Shown: positions 42,718 to 51,828, numbered from the stretch's first letter. The stretch: 64,000 nt of DNA from Massilibacillus massiliensis (GCF_900086705.1 NZ_LT575483.1:2490924-2554923); one strand, 5' to 3'. Program-made: numbers and translations. The notes: generated by a model from the letters alone, not told the origin.

Positions 42718-44332
42718 TGTTATCTTCCTTTTTTCCTTGATCAGGGGATGGCATTGAGACAGCTTGTCTTTTGGACTCATTCCAAGTAATTGATTTTGGT
42801 CTGGTATGCATCATCCACCATGGAGCGCGCATAAAAGAATCTTTCAATTCAGCGAATGCGGTTGGAGCAAATGGTGATAAATAGGGGGTACCAAAGGATC
42901 GTAATGAACACATATGCCCCAATATAAAAATAACGCCAATCGTAATTCCATACAATCCAAAATTTCCGGCGAGTATAAGGAGAAATAAGCGAAAGAGGAC
43001 AGCTGAATCTAGGAGTGGGGTAATGATAAAACTCGTGATGCTTGTGATGCCGGTGATAATGACCATAGGGGCACTGATAATACCGGCTTGAACAGCCGCT
43101 TGCCCTAAAACTAATGCACCTACAATGCTGACCGCTTGTCCGACGAGCCGCGGCATTCTCACACCGGCCTCTCGCAAAATTTCAAAGATAAATCCCATGA
43201 GCAAGGTTTCTAAAAAAGCTGGAAAGGGGATTCCTTCTCTTGTTGCCGCTGCTGTGATCAGAAGGACGGTTGGAACCAGTTCTTGATGAAAGGTTTCTAA
43301 AGCCACATATAAAGCCGGAGCTAATACGGTAATGATGAGGGAAGAATATCGCAATAGGCGTACGATTGTAACAAAGTAAGGGCGTGAGTAATAATCTTCG
43401 GCAGATTGAAGTGCTTCGATAAATAGATAGGGTATTGTAAGTACAAATGGTGTACCATCGCAAAAGATTGCGATTCTTCCTTCTAAAAGTTTAGCTGCGA
43501 CGACGTCTGCTTTTTCTGTATTGCCAATCGTAGACATCGGTGAAAGTGGATTATCTTCAATAAACTGCTCAATATAACCGGATTCTAAGATGGAATCTAC
43601 ATCTACTCTGCTGAGACGTTGATGGACTTCCGCTACAATAGCAGGATTGGCAATTCCGTCGATGTAGGCCAAGCAAATATCGGTGTGAGTTTGTTTGCCA
43701 AGTGTTAAAGATTCTAAGACTAGATTGGGACTTTTTATTTTTCGGCGCAGCATAGATGTGTTGACGCGTAGTGTTTCCGTAAATCCTTCACGTGGACCGC
43801 GAACGACCAACTCTGTTTCTGGGACAGAGACAGCGCGGTGTTCCCAGCTTTTCAAGCTGATGATGAGAGGTGTTGTATAACCATGAATAAATAGCACTAC
43901 ATCGCCGGATAAAATACCATAAAATACATCATCAAATGATGATGCCTCTTTGATTTCAGATGTACTGATTAAGCTATTTTTAGCAAGTTGCAGAAGGTTA
44001 TTCTGCGAGGAATCTTCCTTTTCTGAGATTGCTGCCGCATCAACCATTAATGCTTTGACGATATGTTGATCAATTTTATTTTTGTCGGCTAATCCGTCGA
44101 TGAAACAGATAAAAGCCTTCGTTTTTATGCTGAGTCCGATATCAAATTCTCTAAAGATTGTATCGCTGCTTTTTCCTAGCTTGTTTTTCAAAATCATGAT
44201 ATTGTCTTCTAGTTTTGTACGAATTGCATCGGGTGCAGGGATATATTTGCTTGCTTTGACTGGGCGCTGTCTAGTTAGTCGATGATATAGAAGATGCAGA
44301 CGTCTGAAATATTTTTCGTAAATATATATCAT
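42710..44332 (-). CDS. gerKA: GerKA-type spore germination protein (A subunit)
   Basis: 540 residues. Hydrophilic N-terminal ~280 residues (GDVVLFIHGYTTPLIISLKSW, RGPREGFTETLRVNTSMLRRKI, the GerA motif) then 4-6 TM helices (PAFLETLLMGFIFEILREAGVRMP, ITSFIITPLLDSAVLFRLFLLI) and FGTPYLSPFAP near the end. First gene of the receptor operon A-C-B-small. The Shine-Dalgarno TAGGAG abuts ATG 44332 without a spacer, which is odd; no better in-frame start is visible nearby. Expression is expected in the forespore under sigma-G. Confidence 0.94.
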   Translation of the reverse strand: MIYIYEKYFRRLHLLYHRLTRQRPVKASKYIPAPDAIRTKLEDNIMILKNKLGKSSDTIFREFDIGLSIKTKAFICFIDGLADKNKIDQHIVKALMVDAAAISEKEDSSQNNLLQLAKNSLISTSEIKEASSFDDVFYGILSGDVVLFIHGYTTPLIISLKSWEHRAVSVPETELVVRGPREGFTETLRVNTSMLRRKIKSPNLVLESLTLGKQTHTDICLAYIDGIANPAIVAEVHQRLSRVDVDSILESGYIEQFIEDNPLSPMSTIGNTEKADVVAAKLLEGRIAIFCDGTPFVLTIPYLFIEALQSAEDYYSRPYFVTIVRLLRYSSLIITVLAPALYVALETFHQELVPTVLLITAAATREGIPFPAFLETLLMGFIFEILREAGVRMPRLVGQAVSIVGALVLGQAAVQAGIISAPMVIITGITSITSFIITPLLDSAVLFRLFLLILAGNFGLYGITIGVIFILGHMCSLRSFGTPYLSPFAPTAFAELKDSFMRAPWWMMHTRPKSITWNESKRQAVSMPSPDQGKKEDNID

Positions 44333-44682
44333 CTCCTAGTAAGGTAAGAATATTATGTTAAATTTCCCTTATTGTCCATATTTTATTCAACATTTATGCT
44401 GCGGGATATAAAATTAAACCGGCTTTTATTTAGCATAAAGAGCGAATTTCTTTGCCTTTCACTATGCGGTAATGTAATATTCTGTTGGAAGTTGTATGAT
44501 TTTGGCAGGAGTTTTTTTCTTGTATGAGAATATGTAAAATGAATATACCAGTGTGTAGACAAATTATGGACAGATAGACCGCGGGGCGGCGTCTTATAAG
44601 TGGAACGGATTTAGCTATTTTCTAATGTTCGACATAAATGTTTTATTTTGTCTACAGTGAATTCTATTGTTTGGAGGACCGT
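44333..44682. other. Divergent intergenic region, ger operon / sigma-54 regulator
   Basis: Holds both promoters. On the minus strand CATAATA (matches the sigma-G -10 CATNNTA) lies about 20 bp upstream of the ger start, but no good -35 at the right distance was found. No gene seen. Confidence 0.45.
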
Positions 44683-47601
44683 ATGCTTGAAAAAATAAAA
44701 CAATTGATACGTGAAGAAGATAAGAAAAATCCTCTGTCAGATGAAAAAATAGCGCAGAAGCTGGCGATTCGCCGTGAAAGGGTGATTATGCTTCGAACCG
44801 AAGCCGGAATTGTGAATTTTCGTGAGCGACGGCATGCTGCATTGTATAAAGATGCGGCTGTAATTTTGCACAGTGATCCAAAAATTTCTGAGCGCGCGTT
44901 CGCGAGCGAACTCAGAAAATGTGGCTATGAAATTTCACGTTATGTCGCAGCGGGAATAAAAAAAGAATTGAATCAAGATGAAACGATCTTAACTACTGTA
45001 GCCCCTATAATAGAGAAAAAATCCCTGCCGGAGAATGTCCGGGAAGTACTTTTAAAAGCGCATGAACCGTTTTCCAATATTATTGGCTTTAATGGCGGGC
45101 TGCAAGTGCAGGTCAACCAAGCAAAAGCGGCGATCTTATATCCCCCGGATGGTCTTCATACACTAATTACAGGGGCGTCCGGGGTTGGGAAAAGTTATTT
45201 GGCGGAAAGCATGTATCATTTTGCCAAGGAAAATCTCTTGATTCCAGATGCTGCTGCATTTGTTGTATTCAACTGTGCAGATTATGCCGACAATCCACAG
45301 TTGTTATTAGCGCAGCTGTTTGGATATGCCAAAGGTGCATTCAGTGGTGCTGTGACAAGTAAAGCTGGGCTGGTAGAAAAAGCCGATCGAGGAATTTTAT
45401 TTCTCGATGAGGTGCATCGCCTGCCAAGTGAAGGACAGGAGATTCTATTTTCAATTTTGGATAAGGGTGAGTTTCGCCGTTTGGGAGAGACGCAGACGAC
45501 AAAGGTAAGCATACGTATTATCGCAGCGACTACAGAAAATATTGAGTCGGCATTGTTGTTGACGTTTCGACGTCGGATTCCCATGCTGATTGATTTGCCT
45601 AATCTCAGTGAACGTCCTTTTGAAGAGCGCTATGCACTGATTCGTAAATTTTTTGTTGCCGAAGCTGTGCAAACGAAGCGTGTGATTAAAGTCGATGAAA
45701 AAGTTTTGCGGTTTTTCTTAGTATATCCATGCTTAGGGAACATAGGACAACTGTTAAGTGATATACGCGTTGCTTGTGCAAATGCTTTCTTGCTATCGGT
45801 TGCAAAAAATCGCAGAGAGGTTAGTATTTATGCACACAATTTGATGCAGTATGAGGATATTCATTTATTTTCTGCCAAAAAGGAGGCCATGCTGAAAAAG
45901 TATATCAGTAAGCCATTGGTCATTGATCCAATTACTTTGGATCGTGCCTGTACATCGGAAAATCAGCCGGAATGGGAGCTGGATACGATTTATGACAGCA
46001 TTGAGGATGAGGTTTTAGAATTAAAAAGCATTGGGATTGAGGAGGCAAAAATTCAGGAAATTTTGCAACGAAAAATCAAAGAAAAAATCAGTGCTTATGT
46101 ATTTCCGGAGGAAGATTTAGATCGTACGATGGAAGAACTTAGCTCAGTGGTCGACGATAAAATTGTCCAAACGGTGAAAAAAGCGATGCGGATTGCGAAA
46201 GAATATCTTCCGTCACTTGATCGCAGGGTGTATTATTTTCTATCGATTCATTTAAGTATGTTTTATGATCGCATGAAACGGGGGATATATAGGGAGTTTT
46301 CTTTGAGTCTGAAAAATATTATGACGCGTTATCAGCGTGAGTATGAGGTTGCTTGTATGCTGGTGCGTGATATCGAGCAAACGCTTTCCGTGAAATTTCC
46401 GCCGGAGGAAATTGGCATGATTGCTATGTATTTATATACATTTTCACATAGTGACAGCGCGGAAGAAGGGCGGGTCAAGGTTATCGTGCTGAGCCACGGA
46501 AAAGTCGCTTCAGCAATGACAGAGGTAGCAAATCGACTGCTCAATATGCATTATGCGATTGGAATTGATATGGATTTTAATGAAGCACCCGCAGCGATGT
46601 TTGAAAAAGTTGTACACGTTGTAGAGGAAGTAAACGAAGGCAAAGGCTGTTTGCTGCTCGTCGATATTGGTTCGTTGGTTTCGATTGGAGATCGTATTAC
46701 TGCGCGCACGGGAATTCCCGTTGCCTGTGTTGATCGGGTCGATACGGCTATGCTTTTGGAGGCGGTGCGGCGCGCGGCTACGACAACGGTTTCTTTGGAG
46801 GAAATTGCAGCCGCATTAAAAATCGATAAATTTGGTATGGAAGAAAGTCGCACAGCGGAAAAGAAGGCGCCTGCAGTGCTTTTGATTTGTATTACGGGCG
46901 CAGGGACAGCAAAGCGTTTAGAGGAATATGTGCAGGAAAAGCTGGATGCGAAGTATGGCGAGATTAAAATGTTCAAGATTGGTGCCTTGAATTTAGAAGT
47001 TCAGCAGTCGGAATTAGCCAAAATCACCGCGCAATATAAGATTGTTGTGATGATAGGAAACATAAAGCTGCAAAGTTTGGCGGCTCCGTTTATTTCATCA
47101 CAGGAGATTTTTTCAGGCTGTGGCATAGAGCGGCTGCAGAACTTACTTGAGGCAGAGGTGCAAAAAGAGGTAACGCTTGCTGATGTTTTGGCTGAGCAGA
47201 CGATCATCTGTCAGCTTAATTTGACGGATAAAACACAAATCATGGATCAGCTTTCTGGCCTTCTCTATGAGCAAGGGGCAGTAGATGCGTCATTTTTGTT
47301 AAGTGCATATAAGCGGGAAAGTACCGGCGCTACCTATTTAAATGGTGGAATTGGAATACCGCATGGCAGTGCCGAGCATGTGAAAAAATCGGCGATTGCT
47401 GTGGCTAGTTTAGTGCGACCGGTATTGTGGGAAAACAATTTTATGGTTGATTTAGTATTTTTATTGGCTTTAAAAGAAAGTGATCAAAAATATATCAATG
47501 CATTATTTCATATTATCTCAGATGAAAAAGCCTTAAGTTCCTTGAAAGAGGCAGATTCCAATAAAAAAATTCTGAATATTTTGTTAAAAAAACAGTTTTA
47601 G
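44683..47601 (+). CDS. LevR/DgaR-type sigma-54 activator with PRD and PTS domains
   Basis: 972 residues. HTH at N-terminus (LSDEKIAQKLAIRRERVIMLR), AAA+ domain with Walker A TGASGVGKS (~res 163), sigma-54 contact loop GAFSGA (~res 216, variant of GAFTGA), Walker B GILFLDEVHRL. Then PRD (~res 475-585), EIIA-Man-like domain with His in VLSHGKVAS (~res 600), an EIIB-like stretch (VLLICITGAGTAKRL) and a C-terminal EIIA-Fru/Mtl-like domain with His in IGIPHGSAEHV. It should activate the operon downstream when its PTS substrate is present. GGAGG precedes ATG 44683. Confidence 0.95.
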   Translation: MLEKIKQLIREEDKKNPLSDEKIAQKLAIRRERVIMLRTEAGIVNFRERRHAALYKDAAVILHSDPKISERAFASELRKCGYEISRYVAAGIKKELNQDETILTTVAPIIEKKSLPENVREVLLKAHEPFSNIIGFNGGLQVQVNQAKAAILYPPDGLHTLITGASGVGKSYLAESMYHFAKENLLIPDAAAFVVFNCADYADNPQLLLAQLFGYAKGAFSGAVTSKAGLVEKADRGILFLDEVHRLPSEGQEILFSILDKGEFRRLGETQTTKVSIRIIAATTENIESALLLTFRRRIPMLIDLPNLSERPFEERYALIRKFFVAEAVQTKRVIKVDEKVLRFFLVYPCLGNIGQLLSDIRVACANAFLLSVAKNRREVSIYAHNLMQYEDIHLFSAKKEAMLKKYISKPLVIDPITLDRACTSENQPEWELDTIYDSIEDEVLELKSIGIEEAKIQEILQRKIKEKISAYVFPEEDLDRTMEELSSVVDDKIVQTVKKAMRIAKEYLPSLDRRVYYFLSIHLSMFYDRMKRGIYREFSLSLKNIMTRYQREYEVACMLVRDIEQTLSVKFPPEEIGMIAMYLYTFSHSDSAEEGRVKVIVLSHGKVASAMTEVANRLLNMHYAIGIDMDFNEAPAAMFEKVVHVVEEVNEGKGCLLLVDIGSLVSIGDRITARTGIPVACVDRVDTAMLLEAVRRAATTTVSLEEIAAALKIDKFGMEESRTAEKKAPAVLLICITGAGTAKRLEEYVQEKLDAKYGEIKMFKIGALNLEVQQSELAKITAQYKIVVMIGNIKLQSLAAPFISSQEIFSGCGIERLQNLLEAEVQKEVTLADVLAEQTIICQLNLTDKTQIMDQLSGLLYEQGAVDASFLLSAYKRESTGATYLNGGIGIPHGSAEHVKKSAIAVASLVRPVLWENNFMVDLVFLLALKESDQKYINALFHIISDEKALSSLKEADSNKKILNILLKKQF

Positions 47602-47611
47602 CCAAGGCGGA

Positions 47612-47627
47612 TGGCATAGTAATTGCA
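47612..47627 (+). promoter_or_regulatory. Sigma-54 (-24/-12) promoter of the PTS/sugar-acid operon
   Basis: TGGCATAGTAATTGCA fits TGGCAC-N5-TTGCA with correct spacing (GG and GC 10 bp apart). Predicted +1 near 47638. The sigma-54 activator is encoded directly upstream. Confidence 0.9.
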
Positions 47628-47631
47628 ATAA

Positions 47632-47665
47632 AAGTAAGTGTAGAAAAATTACACTTACTTTTTTG
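47632..47665 (+). terminator. Terminator overlapping the sigma-54 start point
   Basis: AAGTAAGTGTA / TACACTTACTT with TTTTTT tail. It ends the regulator transcript. The predicted sigma-54 start (about 47638) falls inside its left arm, leaving only about 5 bp of stem in transcripts that start there. Confidence 0.85.
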
Positions 47666-47683
47666 TATAAATGGAGGGATAGC

Positions 47684-48313
47684 ATGCGATGTAGTGTAGG
47701 AGAATTTTCAAAGATCACAGCGATCTTACGGGGGTACGATTGTGATCAGGTCGATGCGGTAATTCATGTTTTAGTAAACAGTCCAATATCCGCTGTGGAA
47801 ATTACACTGAATCGTGAAGATTCAATAGAGATGATTGCACGGATGATTCAAAAATACAGCGGTAAGATTGCAATCGGCGCTGGTACAGTTCTTTCTGAAG
47901 AAGATCTAGAGGCTGTTGTAAAAGCAGGCGTAGATTTCGTTCTTTCTCCAAATGTATTTACGAAAGAGATGCTTGCGTTTTGTCATCAACACGAGGTGAT
48001 CAGTGTGCCGGGGGCTTTTTCACCAACTGAGGTATATCAGAGTCTGCAAGAGGGAGCCGATATTGTAAAGATTTTTCCCGCGCGTACCTTAGGCAGTGGT
48101 TATTTTAAAGATCTGCAAGCGCCTTATGGAAAACTTCCGCTTATGGCTGTTGGCGGCATCAACGCCGGAAATATCCGGGAGTATTTTCAAGCCGGTGCAT
48201 CGTTTGTGGGAATTGCATCAGGCTTATTCAATAAAGAAGATGTATTGAGAAAAAATATGGACGGAATGAAGGCTTCCTTAGAAGCTTTTCAAGCGCAGAT
48301 AGAAGGTATTTGA
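47684..48313 (+). CDS. KDPG/KDPGal aldolase family protein
   Basis: About 209 residues of a class I aldolase (Eda/DgaF/DgoA type). Family residues: ITAILRG, AVEITLN (Glu), GAGTVLSEEDLEAVVKAG, FVLSPNVF, SVPGAFSPTEVYQSLQEGADIVKIFPA (Schiff-base Lys in VKIFPA), AVGGINAGNIREYFQAGA. It cleaves a 2-keto-3-deoxy-6-phospho sugar acid to pyruvate and glyceraldehyde-3-phosphate. GGAGGG precedes ATG 47684; the TTG at 47663 falls in the terminator tail. First gene of the sigma-54 operon, with the EIIA gene starting 1 bp after its stop. Confidence 0.93.
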   Translation: MRCSVGEFSKITAILRGYDCDQVDAVIHVLVNSPISAVEITLNREDSIEMIARMIQKYSGKIAIGAGTVLSEEDLEAVVKAGVDFVLSPNVFTKEMLAFCHQHEVISVPGAFSPTEVYQSLQEGADIVKIFPARTLGSGYFKDLQAPYGKLPLMAVGGINAGNIREYFQAGASFVGIASGLFNKEDVLRKNMDGMKASLEAFQAQIEGI

Positions 48314-48314
48314 T

Positions 48315-48782
48315 ATGGAAGAGACGTTAAAATTTGATTCTAATTTGATTTTTAGAATTGATACGGTAGATCAAGAGAAAACAGATGTTTTATCCTTTTT
48401 AGCAGATCGATTGGAAGAGAGCGGATATGTAAAAGACAGTTATAAAGAAGGAATTTTAAAACGTGAAAGTGTATATCCGACAGGCTTATTTACGGGGGGG
48501 ATCAATGTTGCTGTTCCGCATACCGATTCTGTCCATGTAAAGGAAGATGCAGTAACGGTTGGGGTGCTAAGTCAGCCGATTTTATTTAAGGCGATGGAAG
48601 ATTCGCAAAAAGATGTCGCCGTTTCGATTGTGTTGATGTTGGCATTAAAGGAGCCTCATGGACAAGTTAAGATGCTGCAAAAGATTCTTGCATTGGTTAA
48701 GGAACAAGAGACGTTGAAAGAGTTACTAAGGATGCAGGATGAAAATCGTATTTATGAAAGTATTTCAGCTTATTTAAAATAA
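48315..48782 (+). CDS. PTS EIIA component, galactitol/fructose type
   Basis: 155 residues, PTS_EIIA_2 fold. Phospho-acceptor His in GGINVAVPHTDSVHV; LMLALKEPHGQVKMLQKI follows. It accepts phosphate from HPr and passes it to EIIB. It begins 1 bp after the aldolase stop and is 15 bp ahead of EIIB, so the genes form one operon. GatA-like by neighbours. Confidence 0.93.
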   Translation: MEETLKFDSNLIFRIDTVDQEKTDVLSFLADRLEESGYVKDSYKEGILKRESVYPTGLFTGGINVAVPHTDSVHVKEDAVTVGVLSQPILFKAMEDSQKDVAVSIVLMLALKEPHGQVKMLQKILALVKEQETLKELLRMQDENRIYESISAYLK

Positions 48783-48797
48783 AAGGGGTGTAGGTAA

Positions 48798-49076
48798 ATG
48801 AAAAAAGTATTGGTAGCGTGTGGAAATGGGATTGCAACATCGACCGTTGTGGCAGAAAAGATTCGTGAGGCATGTAGGGAGAACAACATTGAAGTCAGTG
48901 TGACGCAATGTAAGCTTTTAGAGGTCGAATCAAAGGCCAATGACTTTGATTTATTAGTAACCTCCGGTATGTTTAGCGGTGGCGAGGTAAAGGTGCCTGT
49001 GATTGGTGCGATCTCACTTTTAACCGGTGTTGGCGAAGAGGAAACCATGCAGGAAATAATAGACCAATTAAGATAG
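48798..49076 (+). CDS. PTS EIIB component, galactitol type
   Basis: 92 residues with the P-loop CGNGIATST at the N-terminus (active Cys9). It has LLVTSGMFSG and the typical length of GatB. It receives phosphate from EIIA and phosphorylates the incoming substrate. AAAGGGG precedes the ATG. Confidence 0.94.
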   Translation: MKKVLVACGNGIATSTVVAEKIREACRENNIEVSVTQCKLLEVESKANDFDLLVTSGMFSGGEVKVPVIGAISLLTGVGEEETMQEIIDQLR

Positions 49077-49092
49077 AAAGAGAGGGATTGTG

Positions 49093-50457
49093 ATGAATCT
49101 TGTCTATGATGCATTTAATGCGCTACTCGGCGCAGGCCCGATTGTTTTATTGCCGATTATTATCACCTTGATCGGACTGCTTTTCCGTGTGAAATTGGTG
49201 AAAGCATTTCGCTCAGGGATGATCATTGCGATTGGTTTTGCCGGAATTAAACTTGTCATTGACTTGCTTGCAAGCAATTTAGGACCGGCAGCAAAAGCAA
49301 TGGTTGAAAATTTTGGGATTCAACTCGATATTTTAGATGTAGGCTGGGGGGCGATTGCCGCTGTTACCTGGTCGTCGCCAATTATTCCATTGTTGATTTT
49401 CGGCATTTTGATCACGAATATTGTGTTATTGGTATTTAAGCTTACCAATACGTTAGATGTGGATATCTGGAATTATCATCATATGGCGATTGTTGGTATC
49501 ATGGCGTATTTTGTTACGGACAATGTGTGGATTGGTTTAGGGGCATCGATTGTGATGGCAACCATATCTTTTAAATTGGCAGATTGGACGGCACCTTTGG
49601 TAGAAAAATATTTTGGTATTCCCGGCGTTTCCTTGCCGACGATGTCAGCACTGTCGTCGGTCATTGTTGCAGCACCACTCAATGCACTAATCGATAGAAT
49701 TCCAGGGATAAATAAAATTGATTTTTCTGCCGATGATGCAAAGAAATATCTTGGATTTTTCGGAGAACCGATTTTTATGGGATTAATGCTGGGATGCGGT
49801 GTCGGAATTTTAGCGAAGTATCCGGTAACGAAGATATTCGCATTGGGTGTTAATATGGCCGCAGTTATGATTTTAATTCCAAAGATGACGGCGCTGTTTA
49901 TGGAAGGTTTGATGCCGATTTCTGAAGTAGCGAAGAAGTTGACAAAAGAGAAATTTAAGGGCAGAAAGTTTCTTATTGGACTAGATGCTGCTGTTGTCGT
50001 AGGAAATCCTACCGTAATTACAACGTCTCTGATTGTAATTCCTTTGACTATTCTGGTTGCAGCGATTTTGCCGGGTAATCGCGTATTGCCCTTTGCAGAT
50101 CTGGCTGTTGTACCGTTCCGCGTAGCCTTGGTGGTCGCGATTTGCGGCGGAAATTTGTTTCGCAGCATTTTGATTGGGTTGATTTGTATGAGTGCTGTTT
50201 TACTTGCGGGAACAGCAACCTCCCCAGTTCTTACGGAGCTTGCGGCATCGGTGGGGATTAACCTTGCGGCAAGTGGTGGAATTTCCTCTTTTGCAGCAAC
50301 GAGTTTGACGGTGAGTTATTTGGTATTTACTGCTTTCACGAGTCATTTAATGATCAGCTTACCAATCCTTGTTATGGTGATTGCAGCTGTTTGGGTATAC
50401 ATGGAGAAACGTTCTAAGAAAACAGAAGATACAAGCGCTAATTCTATCAGTGGTTAG
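49093..50457 (+). CDS. PTS EIIC component, galactitol type
   Basis: 454 residues, about 9-10 TM helices, GatC family (FNALLGAGPIVLLPIIITLIGLL, FGEPIFMGLMLGCG, GNPTVITTSLIVIPLTILVAAILPGNRVLPFADL). It forms the membrane channel. Galactitol-type EIIC proteins also serve other polyols and sugar acids. With a galactonate-dehydratase gene next, the likely substrate is an aldonate such as galactonate. ATG 49093 with AGAGAGGG upstream; an in-frame GTG sits at 49090. Confidence 0.92.
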   Translation: MNLVYDAFNALLGAGPIVLLPIIITLIGLLFRVKLVKAFRSGMIIAIGFAGIKLVIDLLASNLGPAAKAMVENFGIQLDILDVGWGAIAAVTWSSPIIPLLIFGILITNIVLLVFKLTNTLDVDIWNYHHMAIVGIMAYFVTDNVWIGLGASIVMATISFKLADWTAPLVEKYFGIPGVSLPTMSALSSVIVAAPLNALIDRIPGINKIDFSADDAKKYLGFFGEPIFMGLMLGCGVGILAKYPVTKIFALGVNMAAVMILIPKMTALFMEGLMPISEVAKKLTKEKFKGRKFLIGLDAAVVVGNPTVITTSLIVIPLTILVAAILPGNRVLPFADLAVVPFRVALVVAICGGNLFRSILIGLICMSAVLLAGTATSPVLTELAASVGINLAASGGISSFAATSLTVSYLVFTAFTSHLMISLPILVMVIAAVWVYMEKRSKKTEDTSANSISG

Positions 50458-50484
50458 AAGCATAGAAATAGGAGGGTGATATAG

Positions 50485-51630
50485 ATGAAAATCAAATCTT
50501 TTAAAGTGTATCGTATAAAACCGAGATGGATCTTTATCAAATTAGTAACGGATGAAGGCATTGAAGGCTGGGGCGAGATGATTTCCGGTACAAAAACAGA
50601 AACTGTTGTAGCCGGGGCAAATGAAATGGCACAGTTTTTAATCGGCAGAAATCCATTTGATATCGAAACTTTATGGCAGGAACTTTATAAATCTTTTTTT
50701 CGCGGCGGTCCGATTAACTCTACGATTGTATCCGGAATCGAAATCGCCCTCTGGGATATTAAAGGAAAGGCACTGGGCGTACCAATTTATGAACTGCTTG
50801 GTGGGAAAGCCAGAGAAAATATTAAAGTATATTCGTGGATCGGCGGAGATCGACCGGAAGATGTAGTAAAAGAAGCTTTGGATAGAAAAAATCGCGGGTT
50901 TGATGCAGTTAAAATGAATGCCACGGAAGAACTGCATTATATTGATCAATATGATAAGATTCAGGCGGTTGTTGATCGAGTTGCTTCGATTCGTCAAGCG
51001 TTGGGAGATGGCTTTGGCATAGGCGTTGATTTTCATGGCAGAGTTCATAAGGCAATGGCAAAAGTATTGGCTAAAGCATTGGAGCCTTATCATTTAATGT
51101 TCTTGGAAGAAGTTGTTTTGCCGGAAAATGAAGAAGCATTTAAGGAAATTGCGCACCATGTATCGACCCCATTGGCTACGGGAGAACGTCTCTGCAGTCG
51201 ATGGGACTATAAAAACATTTTCAGAGAAGGTGTCATCGATGTCATTCAACCGGATGTCGCACTCGCTGGAGGAATTTTAGAAACGAGGAAGATCATTGCG
51301 ACTGCAGAAGCCTTTGATATGGCAGCAGCGCCACATGCACCATATGGGCCGATCGCACTTGCGGCGACCTTGCAAATAGATGCCTGCTCGCCAAATGTCT
51401 TCATTCAGGAACAAAGTTTGGGCATCCATTATAATAAAGGCTTTGATCTTTTAGATTTTGTGAAAAATAAAGAGATTTTCCAATATAAAGACGGCTTTGT
51501 CGATCTACCGGTACTACCGGGACTCGGTCTTCAAATTGATGAAGACCTCGTTAAAAAAGTTTCAGCAGAAGGACTCGTCTGGACAAATCCGAAATGGAAG
51601 AACTATGATGGGACACATGCTGAGTGGTAA
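50485..51630 (+). CDS. dgoD: D-galactonate dehydratase family (mandelate racemase/enolase superfamily)
   Basis: 381 residues, closely aligned with E. coli DgoD along its length (KIKSFKVYRIKPRW, FRGGPI, ALWDIKGKALGVP, YSWIGGDRPEDV, NNKGFDLLDFVKNKE-type end). Catalytic motifs: DFHGRV (Asp and base His), FLEEVV (Glu), TGERLCSR (Glu), APHAPYGP (second His), Mg ligands in place. DgoD removes water from D-galactonate. Last gene of the sigma-54 operon, 27 bp after EIIC. No kinase gene is present, which suggests either a dehydratase acting on the PTS-phosphorylated acid or a kinase encoded elsewhere. Confidence 0.9.
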   Translation: MKIKSFKVYRIKPRWIFIKLVTDEGIEGWGEMISGTKTETVVAGANEMAQFLIGRNPFDIETLWQELYKSFFRGGPINSTIVSGIEIALWDIKGKALGVPIYELLGGKARENIKVYSWIGGDRPEDVVKEALDRKNRGFDAVKMNATEELHYIDQYDKIQAVVDRVASIRQALGDGFGIGVDFHGRVHKAMAKVLAKALEPYHLMFLEEVVLPENEEAFKEIAHHVSTPLATGERLCSRWDYKNIFREGVIDVIQPDVALAGGILETRKIIATAEAFDMAAAPHAPYGPIALAATLQIDACSPNVFIQEQSLGIHYNKGFDLLDFVKNKEIFQYKDGFVDLPVLPGLGLQIDEDLVKKVSAEGLVWTNPKWKNYDGTHAEW

Positions 51631-51700
51631 TTACGAATCGTAATAAATAAGTAAAGGGGAAAATAAAGGGGGGGTTGCACTAAGCAAATTAGTGTGTCAT

Positions 51701-51755
51701 ATCTTTTTCGTTCCCGGGGCCTTTTCCGGAAAAATACGTTCCGAAGGATGAAAGA
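51701..51755 (-). repeat. Dispersed ~53-bp repeat, copy B (inverted)
   Basis: Reverse complement reads CATCCTTCGGAACGT, A, TTTTTCCGGAAAAGGCC, CCGGGAACGAAAAAGAT, matching 5827-5879 with small changes. It lies about 70 bp past the last gene of the sugar-acid operon. Confidence 0.75.
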
Positions 51756-51828
51756 ATACTGACTTACGTTAAAAAATCCGTTTGTCTGAGCGAAGTGAGT
51801 TAAGGATTTTAGTAAGTCAGTATTCTTT
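51751..51828. repeat. Long hairpin with TACTGACTTA arms (copy 2)
   Basis: Perfect 17-bp outer arms AAAGAATACTGACTTAC / GTAAGTCAGTATTCTTT plus inner arms AAAATCC / GGATTTT. The outer arms share the TACTGACTTA core with 14715-14788. It abuts repeat copy B and probably ends operon transcripts. Confidence 0.75.

Noticed and set aside
46551..46976. 141-codon antisense frame within the sigma-54 activator
   Set aside because: Ser/Thr-rich shadow; the sense frame is unbroken and carries domains.
49479..50168. Long antisense frame (229 codons) opposite the EIIC gene
   Set aside because: It mirrors a strongly supported GatC gene; no ribosome site and unnatural composition.
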